A stretch of DNA of 10,942 nucleotides from JBCFBK01 sp050173895. Lineage in GTDB: Bacteria; Bacteroidota; Bacteroidia; Bacteroidales; Prolixibacteraceae. The position numbers were made by a program, and so were the translations under genes. The stretch covers positions 1 through 10,942 of the forward strand of contig JBFXKJ010000127.1 of assembly GCA_050173895.1 (NCBI GenBank), given 5' to 3'. Shown here one piece after another: positions 1-7,023 of this stretch (position 1 is the stretch's first letter; the number at the start of each line of letters is the position of its first letter). The notes beneath the pieces are model-generated. The model saw only the letters and a list, made by a program, of their open reading frames with translations. It did not search any database and had not been told where the DNA came from.

Positions 1-951
1 ACGGGTTTCCGTCTTGTCCGGTTTCGCCGAGAAATTCATATTGCCCACACCACCGTAAAAGCCATCCGGTGCAGACGGAAGTTCTCTGACATTCAGGCTC
101 ACGGGATCACTGGTAATCCGGGCCGATACGGTCCTGTAATTGTCGAAAAAATCATCAAAAAAACTTCGCTGCTGCCTGATTTGCTGGCGGATGAGCGTGG
201 TGATTTCAAAGGGCTCAATCCGAAGTCTCCCCGTCTGCTGCGGGAAAAGCAATGTTTTCTTCAGCGTACCCACCTGATAAATCTTTCCGTTGTGCACTTC
301 CCTGCTAAAACTGATCTGTCCGGGAATGTCAATATCTCTGGTCCAGAATCCCTCGTAAGAAGGCAGTTTCACGTCTTCAAAACCGGTAATGGGGACATCG
401 GGCGAAACGTAGATCTTTACCGTGGCAATAACCTGTTCACCCCTGTATACATTTTGTTTATCGAGTTCCGTTCTGACAAGGAGGTCATCTTTGCTGATTT
501 CTGCAGGTGCGGCAGCTTGTTCCCGTGACTGCTGCCGGGAAGAACCCTGTTGAGGAACCTGTCCCTTGACGACCTGTATCGTCAGGTCGTTTGACTGGTA
601 GCTCTTCCCGTCGACCTCGATCGAAGCAGGCTGAATGGTAAAGGTACCTTCTTCTTTGGCCCGGAGGATAAAGATGTAGGAAAAGGAGACTTCCTGTGTA
701 GTCTTGCCGTTAATGATCTGGATGCTTGAACTCTGGGAGGTGGAAGGCCCCATCAGAATGTCAAAGTTTGCCAGATCCGGAAGTTTCAGGTTTGTACCCG
801 ATTCGTTGAGCGTAAATGAAAGCCTGAACTGTTCCCCCGCTGATACTACGTTGGGGGCTGACATGGTAAACCTGACATTGTCGGCTCCGGCCCCGGCGGC
901 CAGTACCATAAGGAAAACCACGGTCAGTAATTTCTTTATCATTGTCGTCAT
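1..951 (-). CDS. batD: BatD family protein, N-terminal part (cut by window start)
   Basis: The reading frame is open for 317 codons from ATG at 951-949 down to base 1, so the stop lies outside the window; full BatD proteins are usually near 600 residues. Residues 1-23 form a Sec signal peptide (two lysines, a hydrophobic stretch, then AGA before Asp24). The rest is beta-rich and matches the BatD/oxygen-tolerance family: a GEQFRLSFTLNE segment near residue 37, a Ser/Gln-rich TSQSSS region, the EVSFSYIFILRAKEEG strand pair and a second Ig-like repeat with VYRGEQVIATVKIYVSPDVP. Such proteins lie in the periplasm, anchored by a C-terminal membrane segment not seen here. A second in-frame ATG at 942-940 could also serve as start. 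It is the last gene of the operon in view and sits 89 bp after batC, with its own promoter-like box. Family assignment is by recognition of sequence pattern and operon position; the molecular function of BatD is not established. Confidence 0.9.
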   Translation of the reverse strand, partial: MTTMIKKLLTVVFLMVLAAGAGADNVRFTMSAPNVVSAGEQFRLSFTLNESGTNLKLPDLANFDILMGPSTSQSSSIQIINGKTTQEVSFSYIFILRAKEEGTFTIQPASIEVDGKSYQSNDLTIQVVKGQVPQQGSSRQQSREQAAAPAEISKDDLLVRTELDKQNVYRGEQVIATVKIYVSPDVPITGFEDVKLPSYEGFWTRDIDIPGQISFSREVHNGKIYQVGTLKKTLLFPQQTGRLRIEPFEITTLIRQQIRQQRSFFDDFFDNYRTVSARITSDPVSLNVRELPSAPDGFYGGVGNMNFSAKPDKTETR

Positions 952-993
952 ATGTCTTGTAAAACTTTATTGCGGCAGCAAGCAGCCTGCGGA

Positions 994-1023
994 CAAAAGT
1001 ACGAAATATTCAAAATTTTAAAG
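994..1023 (-). promoter_or_regulatory. Candidate internal promoter for batD
   Basis: On the minus strand, 1001-994 reads TACTTTTG, an exact match to the Bacteroidota -7 consensus TAnnTTTG. About 18 bp further upstream (1023-1020) is CTTT followed by A, a partial match to the -33 TTTG box. Transcription would begin close to 987, leaving a leader of roughly 35-40 nt before the batD ATG. It lies in the only long gap (89 bp) between operon genes. The box match is seen; promoter activity is inferred. Confidence 0.45.
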
Positions 1024-1040
1024 CCTGTTTCGGGCAGGGC

Positions 1041-1808
1041 TCACCAGTCTTTATCCGTCTGTCGTTCCCGGGCGCGTGCCGCCTGCTCTTTCTTAACCTT
1101 TTCCTGTACCTTTTCTTCTTCATTCTGCAGCGCCTGCAACAATCGTTCCGCATTTTCCTTCGATATCTTTTGCTGTTGCTGCTGTTGCTGCTGATCCTGG
1201 TTCTGTTGATCCTGGTTCCCGTTTTTATTCTGATCCTTATTCTGATCTTTATTCTGGTCCTTGTTTTGGTCCTTGTTCTGATCTTTATTTTGATCCTGTT
1301 TATTTTTATCCTGGTTTTGTTGCTGGTTCTTTTTCTGTTGCTCCTGTTTCTTTTTTTGGTTCATGGCATAGACCAGGTTATACTTTGTTTCCAGGTCCTG
1401 GGGGTTCTGTCGCAGCGCGTTCTTGTAAGCCTCGATGCTTTCATCGAGCTTATTTTGCATCAGCAGGGAATTACCGAGATTATGAAAGGCTCTTGATTTT
1501 TCCGTTTTATCGGTACTTTTTTGAGCGATCTCTTCAAAGGTTTTTGCGGCCTGTTCCAGGTTCATTTGTTTGTACAGTGCATCGCCAAGATTGAAATTCC
1601 ACTTCATGTCGTCGGGCCGCTTCTGGAGCGCCTTTCGGTAGGCGACTTCGGCCTGGCTAAATGCAGCGGTATCAAGCCGGCTGGTGTCGGCGAGCGCCTT
1701 TCCGTAGATTTTATTTCCTTCTCTGACGAATTTCCGTTCGTTCTGTGCATATCCGGTAAGGGTGGTCAGAATGAACAGCATCAGCAGGATATCCTTGAAT
1801 CTTCTCAT
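1041..1808 (-). CDS. batC: BatC, periplasmic TPR protein
   Basis: This 255-residue protein starts with a signal peptide (residues 1-22, cleavage probably after the AQ or before it). TPR-like helices follow: about 48-82 (AEVAYRKALQKRPDD, then NFNLGDALYKQ) and 104-140 (AFHNLGNSLL, then IEAYKNALRQNPQD), with typical TPR spacing of Gly, Ala, Tyr and Pro. Residues 151-214 are a Lys/Gln/Asn/Asp low-complexity linker with six DQNK copies and a Q8 run. A charged helical tail (about 216-250, AERLLQALQNEEEKVQEKV) ends in KDW, as I recall for BatC homologues. TPR domains act as scaffolds, so BatC probably bridges other Bat proteins on the periplasmic side. Its ATG overlaps the batB stop by 4 bp (ATGA), pointing to translational coupling. 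The fold and position are clear; the exact partner is not known. Confidence 0.9.
   Translation of the reverse strand: MRRFKDILLMLFILTTLTGYAQNERKFVREGNKIYGKALADTSRLDTAAFSQAEVAYRKALQKRPDDMKWNFNLGDALYKQMNLEQAAKTFEEIAQKSTDKTEKSRAFHNLGNSLLMQNKLDESIEAYKNALRQNPQDLETKYNLVYAMNQKKKQEQQKKNQQQNQDKNKQDQNKDQNKDQNKDQNKDQNKDQNKNGNQDQQNQDQQQQQQQQKISKENAERLLQALQNEEEKVQEKVKKEQAARARERQTDKDW
1170..1193 (-). repeat. Glutamine-codon run (Q8) in batC
   Basis: Eight consecutive Gln codons, a mixture of CAG and CAA, encode residues 206-213 of BatC. Alternating codons make it a cryptic rather than pure trinucleotide repeat. It lies between the DQNK repeat and the C-terminal helix. Confidence 0.85.
1224..1295 (-). repeat. 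12-bp tandem repeat encoding six DQNK units in batC
   Basis: Six imperfect 12-bp units encode DQNK repeated six times (residues 172-195). The units differ mainly at synonymous positions (GAT or GAC, CAG or CAA, AAC or AAT, AAG or AAA). The peptide repeat is therefore perfect while the DNA repeat is not, which is consistent with selection for amino-acid composition. Unit length is a multiple of three, so copy-number change would keep the frame. The opposite strand reads as a false Leu/Ile/Val-rich open frame. Confidence 0.9.
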
Positions 1809-2839
1809 TTTTCGAATAGTTTAATTCTTTTCAGGTACTTATTCTTTCTTTCCAGTGTCATAAAATCCAGCAGAATAAATGCCAAAGCAAAACCAAGGAA
1901 CCACTGGAACTGGTCTTCATACTCAGAATAGACCCGGGATTCAATTTCAGCACCCTCCATTTTCCCGATTTCATTAAAAAGGGTGTTTAATCCTACCTGG
2001 GCGTTGTTGGCCCTGACATAAATTCCCTTTCCGGCTGCGGCGACTTTCTCGAGCATAGCTTCGTCCAGTTTTGTCACAATAACCTGTCCGCCCTTATCTC
2101 TTCTGTAATCCGGTTGCCCGTTTGCGGTGACAGGAATGGGTGCGCCCTGGGGAAGCCCCATTCCTACGGTGTGGATGATAATTCCCTGATCGGAGGCAGC
2201 AGAAGCGGCACTGACCGCATCATCCTCATGATTCTCTCCGTCGGTGATCACAATAATGGCCTTGTTGCCGGTAAACTGAGGGCTGAAGGATTTCATAGCC
2301 AGGTTGATGGCTGCTCCGATAGCGGTTCCCTGGCGCGGGACAATGCTCGTGTTGACCGAACTCAGAAAAAGTTTGGCCGACGCATAGTCGGTCGTGATCG
2401 GAAGCTGCGTGTAGGCATCGCCTGCAAACACGATCAGGCCGATCTTGTCATCCTGAAGCTTGTCGACCAGCTGGGTAATCGCTCTTTTGGCCCGCTCCAA
2501 CCGGTTTGGCTGAATATCTTCGGCCATCATGGAGTTTGAAACATCCAATGCGATAATTAGTTCCACCCCCTTCCTCTTTTCGGTCTTCAGTTTTGATCCA
2601 AATTGCGGACGGGCAATGGCCACAATGACAGCGCTGAGTGCCAGCAGCCAGATGATAAATTTGATAACCGGCCTGCTGTTGCTGACATTCGGCATCAGCG
2701 CCCCAAGCACTTCCTTCCGGGCAAAGCCGGCAAGGACTTTGTTTCTGCGGATGCGGAGCCAGATAAACAAAACGGCCAGTATCGGAATGATGATCAGGGC
2801 GTATAAATATTCGCTGTTTTCAAATCGGAACATTTCCAT
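1805..2839 (-). CDS. batB: BatB, membrane-anchored VWA protein
   Basis: This 344-residue protein has two N-terminal membrane segments (about 12-30 and 59-77), a VWA domain (about 92-290) and a C-terminal membrane segment (about 311-328). The metal-binding MIDAS motif is intact: D99-x-S101-x-S103, T172 in RQGTAIG, and D200 in TDGEN. The order TM-TM-VWA-TM, with the conserved AIARPQ just before the VWA domain, is typical of BatA/BatB. The VWA domain is expected to bind a divalent metal and partner proteins; MoxR-type ATPases are thought to act on such domains. The start at 2839 gives MEMFRF; a second Met at 2833 is a possible alternative. The gene starts 11 bp after the batA stop and overlaps batC by 4 bp. 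The BatB name rests on order, as BatA and BatB are paralogues. Confidence 0.92.
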   Translation of the reverse strand: MEMFRFENSEYLYALIIIPILAVLFIWLRIRRNKVLAGFARKEVLGALMPNVSNSRPVIKFIIWLLALSAVIVAIARPQFGSKLKTEKRKGVELIIALDVSNSMMAEDIQPNRLERAKRAITQLVDKLQDDKIGLIVFAGDAYTQLPITTDYASAKLFLSSVNTSIVPRQGTAIGAAINLAMKSFSPQFTGNKAIIVITDGENHEDDAVSAASAASDQGIIIHTVGMGLPQGAPIPVTANGQPDYRRDKGGQVIVTKLDEAMLEKVAAAGKGIYVRANNAQVGLNTLFNEIGKMEGAEIESRVYSEYEDQFQWFLGFALAFILLDFMTLERKNKYLKRIKLFEK

Positions 2840-2850
2840 TTTTCAGGCAA

Positions 2851-3843
2851 TTAAGGGATATTTCTGAAAATCGTTAATCTGAGGAACAAGCCTGCGGCAA
2901 GCAAAACTGCTGCTGCAATGGCGAACTTTCCGAACTCCTCATCCTTTTTGCTGTATTCTTTTACTTCAATTTTCGATCTTTCCAGTTTATCGATCTGTTC
3001 GTAAATCTGAACCAGTTTGTCATTATTGGTAGCCCGGAAATAGCTGCCCTCCGTGAGCCGGGCAATTTCCTGCAGCGTTTGTTCATCGATCTTGACCTCG
3101 ACGTCCCTGATCTGAACCCCGAAAGGAGTCTGTACCGGGTAAGGGGCTGTTCCGATGGTACCGACCCCGATGGTGTACACTCTGATCCCGTACGTCCTGG
3201 CCAACTCGGCTGCGGTTACCGGGGCAATGGCGCCGCGGTTGTTCTCTCCGTCGGTGAGCAGAATGATCACGCGGCTCTTGGCCGTGCTTTCCTTCAGCCG
3301 GGCAACAGAGGTGGCTAAGCCATTGCCGATGGCAGTACCATCCTCGATCATGTTGGCATAAATATTCTGGAAAAGGTTGATCAGCACTGCATGGTCGGTA
3401 GTCAGCGGACATTGGGTGAAACTTTCACCCGCAAATACCACAAGGCCAATCCGGTCGTTTGGACGTCCGGAGATAAAGCGGGTCGCGACCTCTTTAGCCG
3501 CTTCCAGCCGGTCGGGCTGAAAATCACGTGCGAGCATGGAGGTTGAAATGTCCAGTGCGATGACAATGTCAATTCCTTCGCTGGTGACGTTTTGCCAGCT
3601 GCTTGACGATTGCGGACGGGCCAGTGCCACGATCAGCAGCGAGATTCCAAATACCTGCATCACAAAAGGCAGGTGACGTCCGTAATATTTCCAGCTTTTG
3701 GGAATAGCACGGAAGCCCATAAAAGACGAAAACCGGATACTTGCGCCTGACTTTTTGAACCGGAAGACATACCACGCGATCAATGGCACCAAAAGCAGCA
3801 GCAGATAAAAGAATTCCGGATTTTTATAAGTTACATTGTCCAT
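2851..3843 (-). CDS. batA: BatA, membrane-anchored VWA protein
   Basis: Starting at ATG 3843-3841 the protein has 330 residues, the normal BatA length, and opens with MDNVTYKNPEFFYLL, the usual pattern of an Asn-Pro-Glu motif before the first membrane segment (about 12-28). A second membrane segment (about 58-75) ends in ALARPQ. A VWA domain follows with a complete MIDAS (D98-x-S100-x-S102, T170, D198 in LTDGEN), then a C-terminal membrane segment (about 306-324). The frame can be read 15 codons further up to a TTG at 3888, but that codon lies inside a strong hairpin and adds no family-like sequence, so I reject it. BatA is a paralogue of the downstream BatB; the pair likely form the membrane VWA core acted on by MoxR. 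The direct biochemical role is not proven in the family. Confidence 0.92.
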   Translation of the reverse strand: MDNVTYKNPEFFYLLLLLVPLIAWYVFRFKKSGASIRFSSFMGFRAIPKSWKYYGRHLPFVMQVFGISLLIVALARPQSSSSWQNVTSEGIDIVIALDISTSMLARDFQPDRLEAAKEVATRFISGRPNDRIGLVVFAGESFTQCPLTTDHAVLINLFQNIYANMIEDGTAIGNGLATSVARLKESTAKSRVIILLTDGENNRGAIAPVTAAELARTYGIRVYTIGVGTIGTAPYPVQTPFGVQIRDVEVKIDEQTLQEIARLTEGSYFRATNNDKLVQIYEQIDKLERSKIEVKEYSKKDEEFGKFAIAAAVLLAAGLFLRLTIFRNIP

Positions 3844-3864
3844 ATCAGTAATTCCAGTTAGCGT

Positions 3865-3889
3865 GTTACCGGCCGCAACGGCCGGCAAC
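3865..3889 (-). other. Intercistronic GC-rich hairpin before batA
   Basis: Read on the minus strand, 3889-3865 forms an 11-bp stem (arms GTTGCCGGCCG and CGGCCGGTAAC) with a 3-nt loop. All positions pair, one of them as G-U. It begins 4 nt after the stop codon of the upstream gene and ends 21 nt before the batA ATG. There is no U-tract after it, so it does not look like an intrinsic terminator. It may stabilise or mark a processing point in the operon mRNA. The structure is seen; the role is inferred. Confidence 0.75.
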
Positions 3890-3893
3890 CGGT

Positions 3894-4889
3894 TTACTTC
3901 AAATCAACATCTTCGCCCTCTCTGTCATCTTCGGCCGGTTCAGCCGCCTTCCTTTCTTCCTGTTTTGTATCATTCACAAAAAAGTAGGCATTCATCAGCG
4001 TCATATGGTGGTCGTCGGGCAGGGGCTCGTACTTGGCAAACTTCACCAGGTCGGCAAGAGTCAGAATGCTTTTCAGATCGGCAAAAGATTTCTCCGTGAT
4101 CAGCTGTTTATTTTTCTGAAAGGCAATCAGGGTTTCTTCGGTGGTGTACTCCATGGCCTGGATACCGAAACGGTCCTGTATATACACCCGCAAAGTGTCG
4201 GAAATTTCACTGTAATAAGCTTTCACTTTATTCTGTTGCCACAGTTTCTCTTCTTTGATCCTGTCGAGCATCCTTAAAGCGACCACGTGTGGGGGATCCT
4301 GGGGTTTACCCGCTTTTCCAAAAACAGGCCGGTTCTTTTTTCTCCGGTGGAGGTAATAAAACAAAAAGAACACCAGGGCTCCCAGCAGGATGATCCCCAA
4401 AATGTACGGTGATACTTCCTGGAGTGTCAGCGGAGCGGCATAAGGTTTTTTAATATCGGCCGGTCCCTTTGTAGTGTCGATGGGCAGGGTGTGCACATAA
4501 AATTCAACAGGAAGCGTTTCGATAGTGCGGGGCGGATTGACCGACTTCAGTTCAAAACGAAGCGCCGGGATCACCTGTCGGCCGGTGTCGAACGAGGTGA
4601 TGGTCAGATCGCGGATAATCCGGATCTGTTCCTCTTTGTCCAGACGAAACGTGTCCAGCGGAGAACTGGAAATCACCTCGACAGAGCGGGAAAGCGTGTC
4701 TTCCGTCTGTGGAAAGGAAATTCGGGTGCCAGCCGGCTGATTCAGTTCCAGCCGTAGCCTGAACTGATCACCGATCAGCACCTGAGTGGTGTCGATCGTC
4801 GCATTGACCCGGATCTCCTGCGCTTTTGCAGGTGCATATCCGGTCAGCCACAGCGCTGTCAACAGAAAAATAGCTATTCGTTTATTCAT
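3894..4889 (-). CDS. BatD-like single-pass membrane protein of the Bat operon
   Basis: The 331-residue protein has a signal peptide (residues 1-23, ending AKA before Gln24). A beta-rich periplasmic part follows (about 25-135), including IGDQFRLRLEL, which resembles the start of BatD Ig-like domains. There is one membrane segment (about 162-181) followed by HRRKK, giving an N-out/C-in topology. The cytosolic helical part (about 200-305) contains LRVYIQDRFGIQAMEYTTEETL and ends in an acidic tail. The layout resembles the small BatD-like or DUF4381-like proteins often found between the DUF58 gene and batA in Bacteroidota, but I cannot assign a named family with certainty. It starts 33 bp after the DUF58 stop and is followed by the hairpin before batA. 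Its two-sided topology suggests a link between cytosolic MoxR/DUF58 and the periplasmic Bat proteins; that is inference. Confidence 0.8.
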   Translation of the reverse strand: MNKRIAIFLLTALWLTGYAPAKAQEIRVNATIDTTQVLIGDQFRLRLELNQPAGTRISFPQTEDTLSRSVEVISSSPLDTFRLDKEEQIRIIRDLTITSFDTGRQVIPALRFELKSVNPPRTIETLPVEFYVHTLPIDTTKGPADIKKPYAAPLTLQEVSPYILGIILLGALVFFLFYYLHRRKKNRPVFGKAGKPQDPPHVVALRMLDRIKEEKLWQQNKVKAYYSEISDTLRVYIQDRFGIQAMEYTTEETLIAFQKNKQLITEKSFADLKSILTLADLVKFAKYEPLPDDHHMTLMNAYFFVNDTKQEERKAAEPAEDDREGEDVDLK

Positions 4890-4922
4890 TCGTGCAAGAT
4901 GCTTTTAGTTGAGCGGATACGT

Positions 4923-5804
4923 TCATGCGGTGGCTCCCCTCTTTTTAAATAAAGTCATCAGCGACCTGACGTAGTCTTCTTCCGTGTTGATACTGACATA
5001 ATCAACGCCGCACTTGTTCATGATCCTGTCGAGCCGGGAACTGCTTTCTTTCCACCAGTTCATGTAGGTCTCCCTGGCTCTCCTGCTGTTTGTGTCGATC
5101 CAGATGTATTCACCGGTTTCCGCATCCTTCAGCTTTATCATCCCGACAGGGGGGAGGAGTGTTTCCCGCCGATCGTATATCCGCAGTCCCACCATGTCGT
5201 GCCTGCTGTTGGCAATGGTCAGGCTTTTCTCAAATTCGGCCTCATCCTGGATGAAGTCGGATATAATGAAACAGGTGCACTTTTTCTTGATCACGTTGGT
5301 CATGTAGCGCAAGGCCCCCGTCAGGTTCGTGCCTTTCTTTTCCGGTACAAAGTCGATCAGTTCGCGGATAATACGCAGCGTGTGAGACCGGCCTTTCTGT
5401 GGCGGGATAAACTTCTCGATCTCTTCGGAGAAAAAGATAAGCCCGATTTTGTCGTTGTTCTGGATCGCCGAAAAAGACAGAATGGCTGCGATTTCGGTGA
5501 TCACATTCTTTTTAAACTTTTCAAATGATCCGAAATCCCTGGAACCGCTTACGTCTACCAGCAGCATGACGGTCAGTTCCCTTTCTTCTTCGAATATTTT
5601 GATATAGGGCTTATGATAACGTGCCGTGACGTTCCAGTCGATATTGCGGACATCGTCCCCGATCTGGTACTCCCGGACCTCACTGAAGGCCATCCCCCGT
5701 CCTTTGAAGGCAGAGTGGTACTCGCCCGCAAAAATGTTCCGGCTGAGCCCGCGGCTTTTAATCTCAATCTTCCTGACCCTTTTTAATAATTCTGTTTGAT
5801 CCAT
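4923..5804 (-). CDS. DUF58 domain protein (VWA-like fold), MoxR partner
   Basis: The 293-residue protein carries the DUF58 signature at residues 44-64 (REYQIGDDVRNIDWNVTARY), directly followed by a VWA-type core with DVSGS (D84-x-S86-x-S88), a GTNLTGAL segment and the FIISDF strand. No signal peptide or membrane segment is visible, so it should be cytosolic; many DUF58 proteins in other lineages have N-terminal membrane helices, and this is the short form. It starts 49 bp after moxR and ends 33 bp before the BatD-like gene. MoxR-DUF58 pairing is one of the most constant features of these operons, and DUF58 proteins are thought to be substrates or adaptors of the ATPase. The family has no proven enzyme activity. 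The start at 5804 is supported by the MDQTELLKRVRKIEIKSRG opening common to the family. Confidence 0.93.
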   Translation of the reverse strand: MDQTELLKRVRKIEIKSRGLSRNIFAGEYHSAFKGRGMAFSEVREYQIGDDVRNIDWNVTARYHKPYIKIFEEERELTVMLLVDVSGSRDFGSFEKFKKNVITEIAAILSFSAIQNNDKIGLIFFSEEIEKFIPPQKGRSHTLRIIRELIDFVPEKKGTNLTGALRYMTNVIKKKCTCFIISDFIQDEAEFEKSLTIANSRHDMVGLRIYDRRETLLPPVGMIKLKDAETGEYIWIDTNSRRARETYMNWWKESSSRLDRIMNKCGVDYVSINTEEDYVRSLMTLFKKRGATA

Positions 5805-5853
5805 ACCTGTTTTCGTTAAAAGCTGAAAGTCTGTTCAGAAACTTTGAACTTTT

Positions 5854-6849
5854 TTAAGGAACTTCTATGGTATTGAGAATTTCCGTGATGATATCCTCGG
5901 AGGTAATATTGTTGGCCTCCGCTTCATAACTCAAGCCGATACGGTGCCGCAACACGTCGGGGCAAACCGCCCGGACGTCTTCCGGAATCACATAACCGCG
6001 GCGTTTGATGAAGGCATAAGCCTTGGCTGCCTGGGCCATGCTGATGCTTGCGCGGGGGGAACCGCCAAATGAAATCATATCGGTGAATTTATTGAGCTTG
6101 TAATCTGCCGGGTTCCTGGTGGCAAAAACAATGTCAACAATGTATCTGCTGATCTTTTCATCCAGATATACATCTTTCACCACATCCCGGGCCTTCAGAA
6201 TGTCTTCCGGACGCAGGATGGTCGAGGATTGGGGAAACTGTTTCAGCAGGTTTTGCTGAATGATCAGCTTCTCCTCTTCCTTTTGCGGATACCGGATCAC
6301 CACTTTCAGCATGAAACGGTCGACCTGGGCTTCAGGCAGCGGATAGGTTCCTTCCTGTTCGATCGGATTCTGCGTGGCCATCACCAAAAAAGGCTCCTTC
6401 AGGCGGAAAGTCGTGTCGCCAAGGGTGATCTGCCTTTCCTGCATAGCCTCAAGCAGGGCCGACTGTACCTTGGCCGGTGCGCGGTTAATCTCATCGGCCA
6501 GGACAAAGTTGGTGAAAATAGGACCCTTCTTTACCACAAATTCTTCATTTTTCTGGCTGTAGATCAGCGTTCCGATAAGGTCAGCCGGCAACAGATCGGG
6601 GGTGAACTGGATCCGGGCGAAATCTGCACTGATTGTTTTTGCCAGAGTGTTGATGGCCAATGTTTTGGCTAGCCCTGGCACCCCTTCGAGCAAGATATGA
6701 CCGCCTGCCAGCAGGCCGATCATTAAACTTTCCACCAGATGTTTCTGTCCTACGATAACCTTGTTCATTTCCAAATTGATCAGGTCCACGAAGGAACTTT
6801 CCCTTTGGATCCGTTCGTTTAGCTCACGAATGTCAACTGATTGATTCAT
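5854..6849 (-). CDS. MoxR family AAA+ ATPase
   Basis: The 331-residue protein has all core MoxR motifs: Walker A at 56-63 (GVPGLAKT), Walker B at 115-120 (FVLADE) followed by INRAP, sensor 1 with N161 (ATQNP), an arginine-finger region DRF at 177-179, and a sensor 2 region GGSPRAS with R266. Length fits the family (about 310-350). MoxR proteins form ATP-driven hexameric rings thought to act as chaperones that mature or activate VWA proteins; here the operon supplies three VWA-fold partners (DUF58, BatA, BatB). It is the first gene of the minus-strand operon, with an A-rich leader and no clear Shine-Dalgarno. Upstream on the minus strand I see only a weak TTAATTTG box (around 6863-6870), a one-mismatch match to the -7 consensus. 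Assignment to the family is firm; the subgroup (MoxR proper) is inferred from the neighbours. Confidence 0.96.
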   Translation of the reverse strand: MNQSVDIRELNERIQRESSFVDLINLEMNKVIVGQKHLVESLMIGLLAGGHILLEGVPGLAKTLAINTLAKTISADFARIQFTPDLLPADLIGTLIYSQKNEEFVVKKGPIFTNFVLADEINRAPAKVQSALLEAMQERQITLGDTTFRLKEPFLVMATQNPIEQEGTYPLPEAQVDRFMLKVVIRYPQKEEEKLIIQQNLLKQFPQSSTILRPEDILKARDVVKDVYLDEKISRYIVDIVFATRNPADYKLNKFTDMISFGGSPRASISMAQAAKAYAFIKRRGYVIPEDVRAVCPDVLRHRIGLSYEAEANNITSEDIITEILNTIEVP

Positions 6850-6900
6850 ATGTTTTTTGTTTCAAATTAACTGTGTAGCCTGTTCAATTTGCACTTCACG

Positions 6901-6976
6901 ACCGCCTAAAGCATTTGCGATTCTTTGCTACTGATTAAGAACCGAAACAAGTAAGCTTTGGCGGTGGCTTTTTTTT
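6901..6976 (+). other. Bulged stem followed by T8 (terminator-like, unexplained)
   Basis: On the plus strand ACCGCCTAAAGC (6901-6912) pairs with GCTTTGGCGGT (6955-6965) as 5 + 6 bp with a single unpaired T, enclosing a 42-nt loop. Three bases later come eight Ts (6969-6976). Stem plus T-tract resembles an intrinsic terminator, or the end of a small RNA, on the plus strand. No plus-strand gene ends here, since moxR runs the other way. On the minus strand the same pairing would fall in the moxR leader. It could also be chance. Confidence 0.4.
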
Positions 6977-7015
6977 GACTGACGAAATTAATTCTTCCGT
7001 TGTTGAAAAAGACTA

Positions 7016-7023
7016 TAACTTTG
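7016..7023 (+). promoter_or_regulatory. Candidate -7 box for truA
   Basis: TAACTTTG matches the Bacteroidota -7 consensus TAnnTTTG exactly and would give a start near 7030, about 85 nt before the truA ATG. No good -33 TTTG is seen at the expected distance (around 6993-6996). Just downstream, TAAAAGT (7025-7031) and ACTTTTA (7040-7046) form a short inverted repeat that could be a leader hairpin or operator. Confidence 0.35.

Noticed and set aside
704..1194. Overlapping plus-strand frames across the batC-batD gap
   Set aside because: Low-complexity shadows of batD and batC with no recognisable protein features.
1170..1496. Plus-strand open frame of 108 codons, almost all Leu/Ile/Val/Phe, resembling a membrane protein
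   Set aside because: It is the antisense of the BatC Q8, DQNK and Lys/Gln-rich codons. The hydrophobicity comes from complementing those codons, and batC is well supported on the other strand.
3844..3888. TTG start extending batA by 15 residues
   Set aside because: The TTG lies inside a stable hairpin, the added residues do not resemble BatA proteins, and the ATG at 3843 gives the family N-terminus.
6901..6965. Possible tRNA, because of the length and the paired ends
   Set aside because: No GTTCRA T-loop motif, no anticodon arm in place and the wrong arm lengths; only the outer stem pairs.
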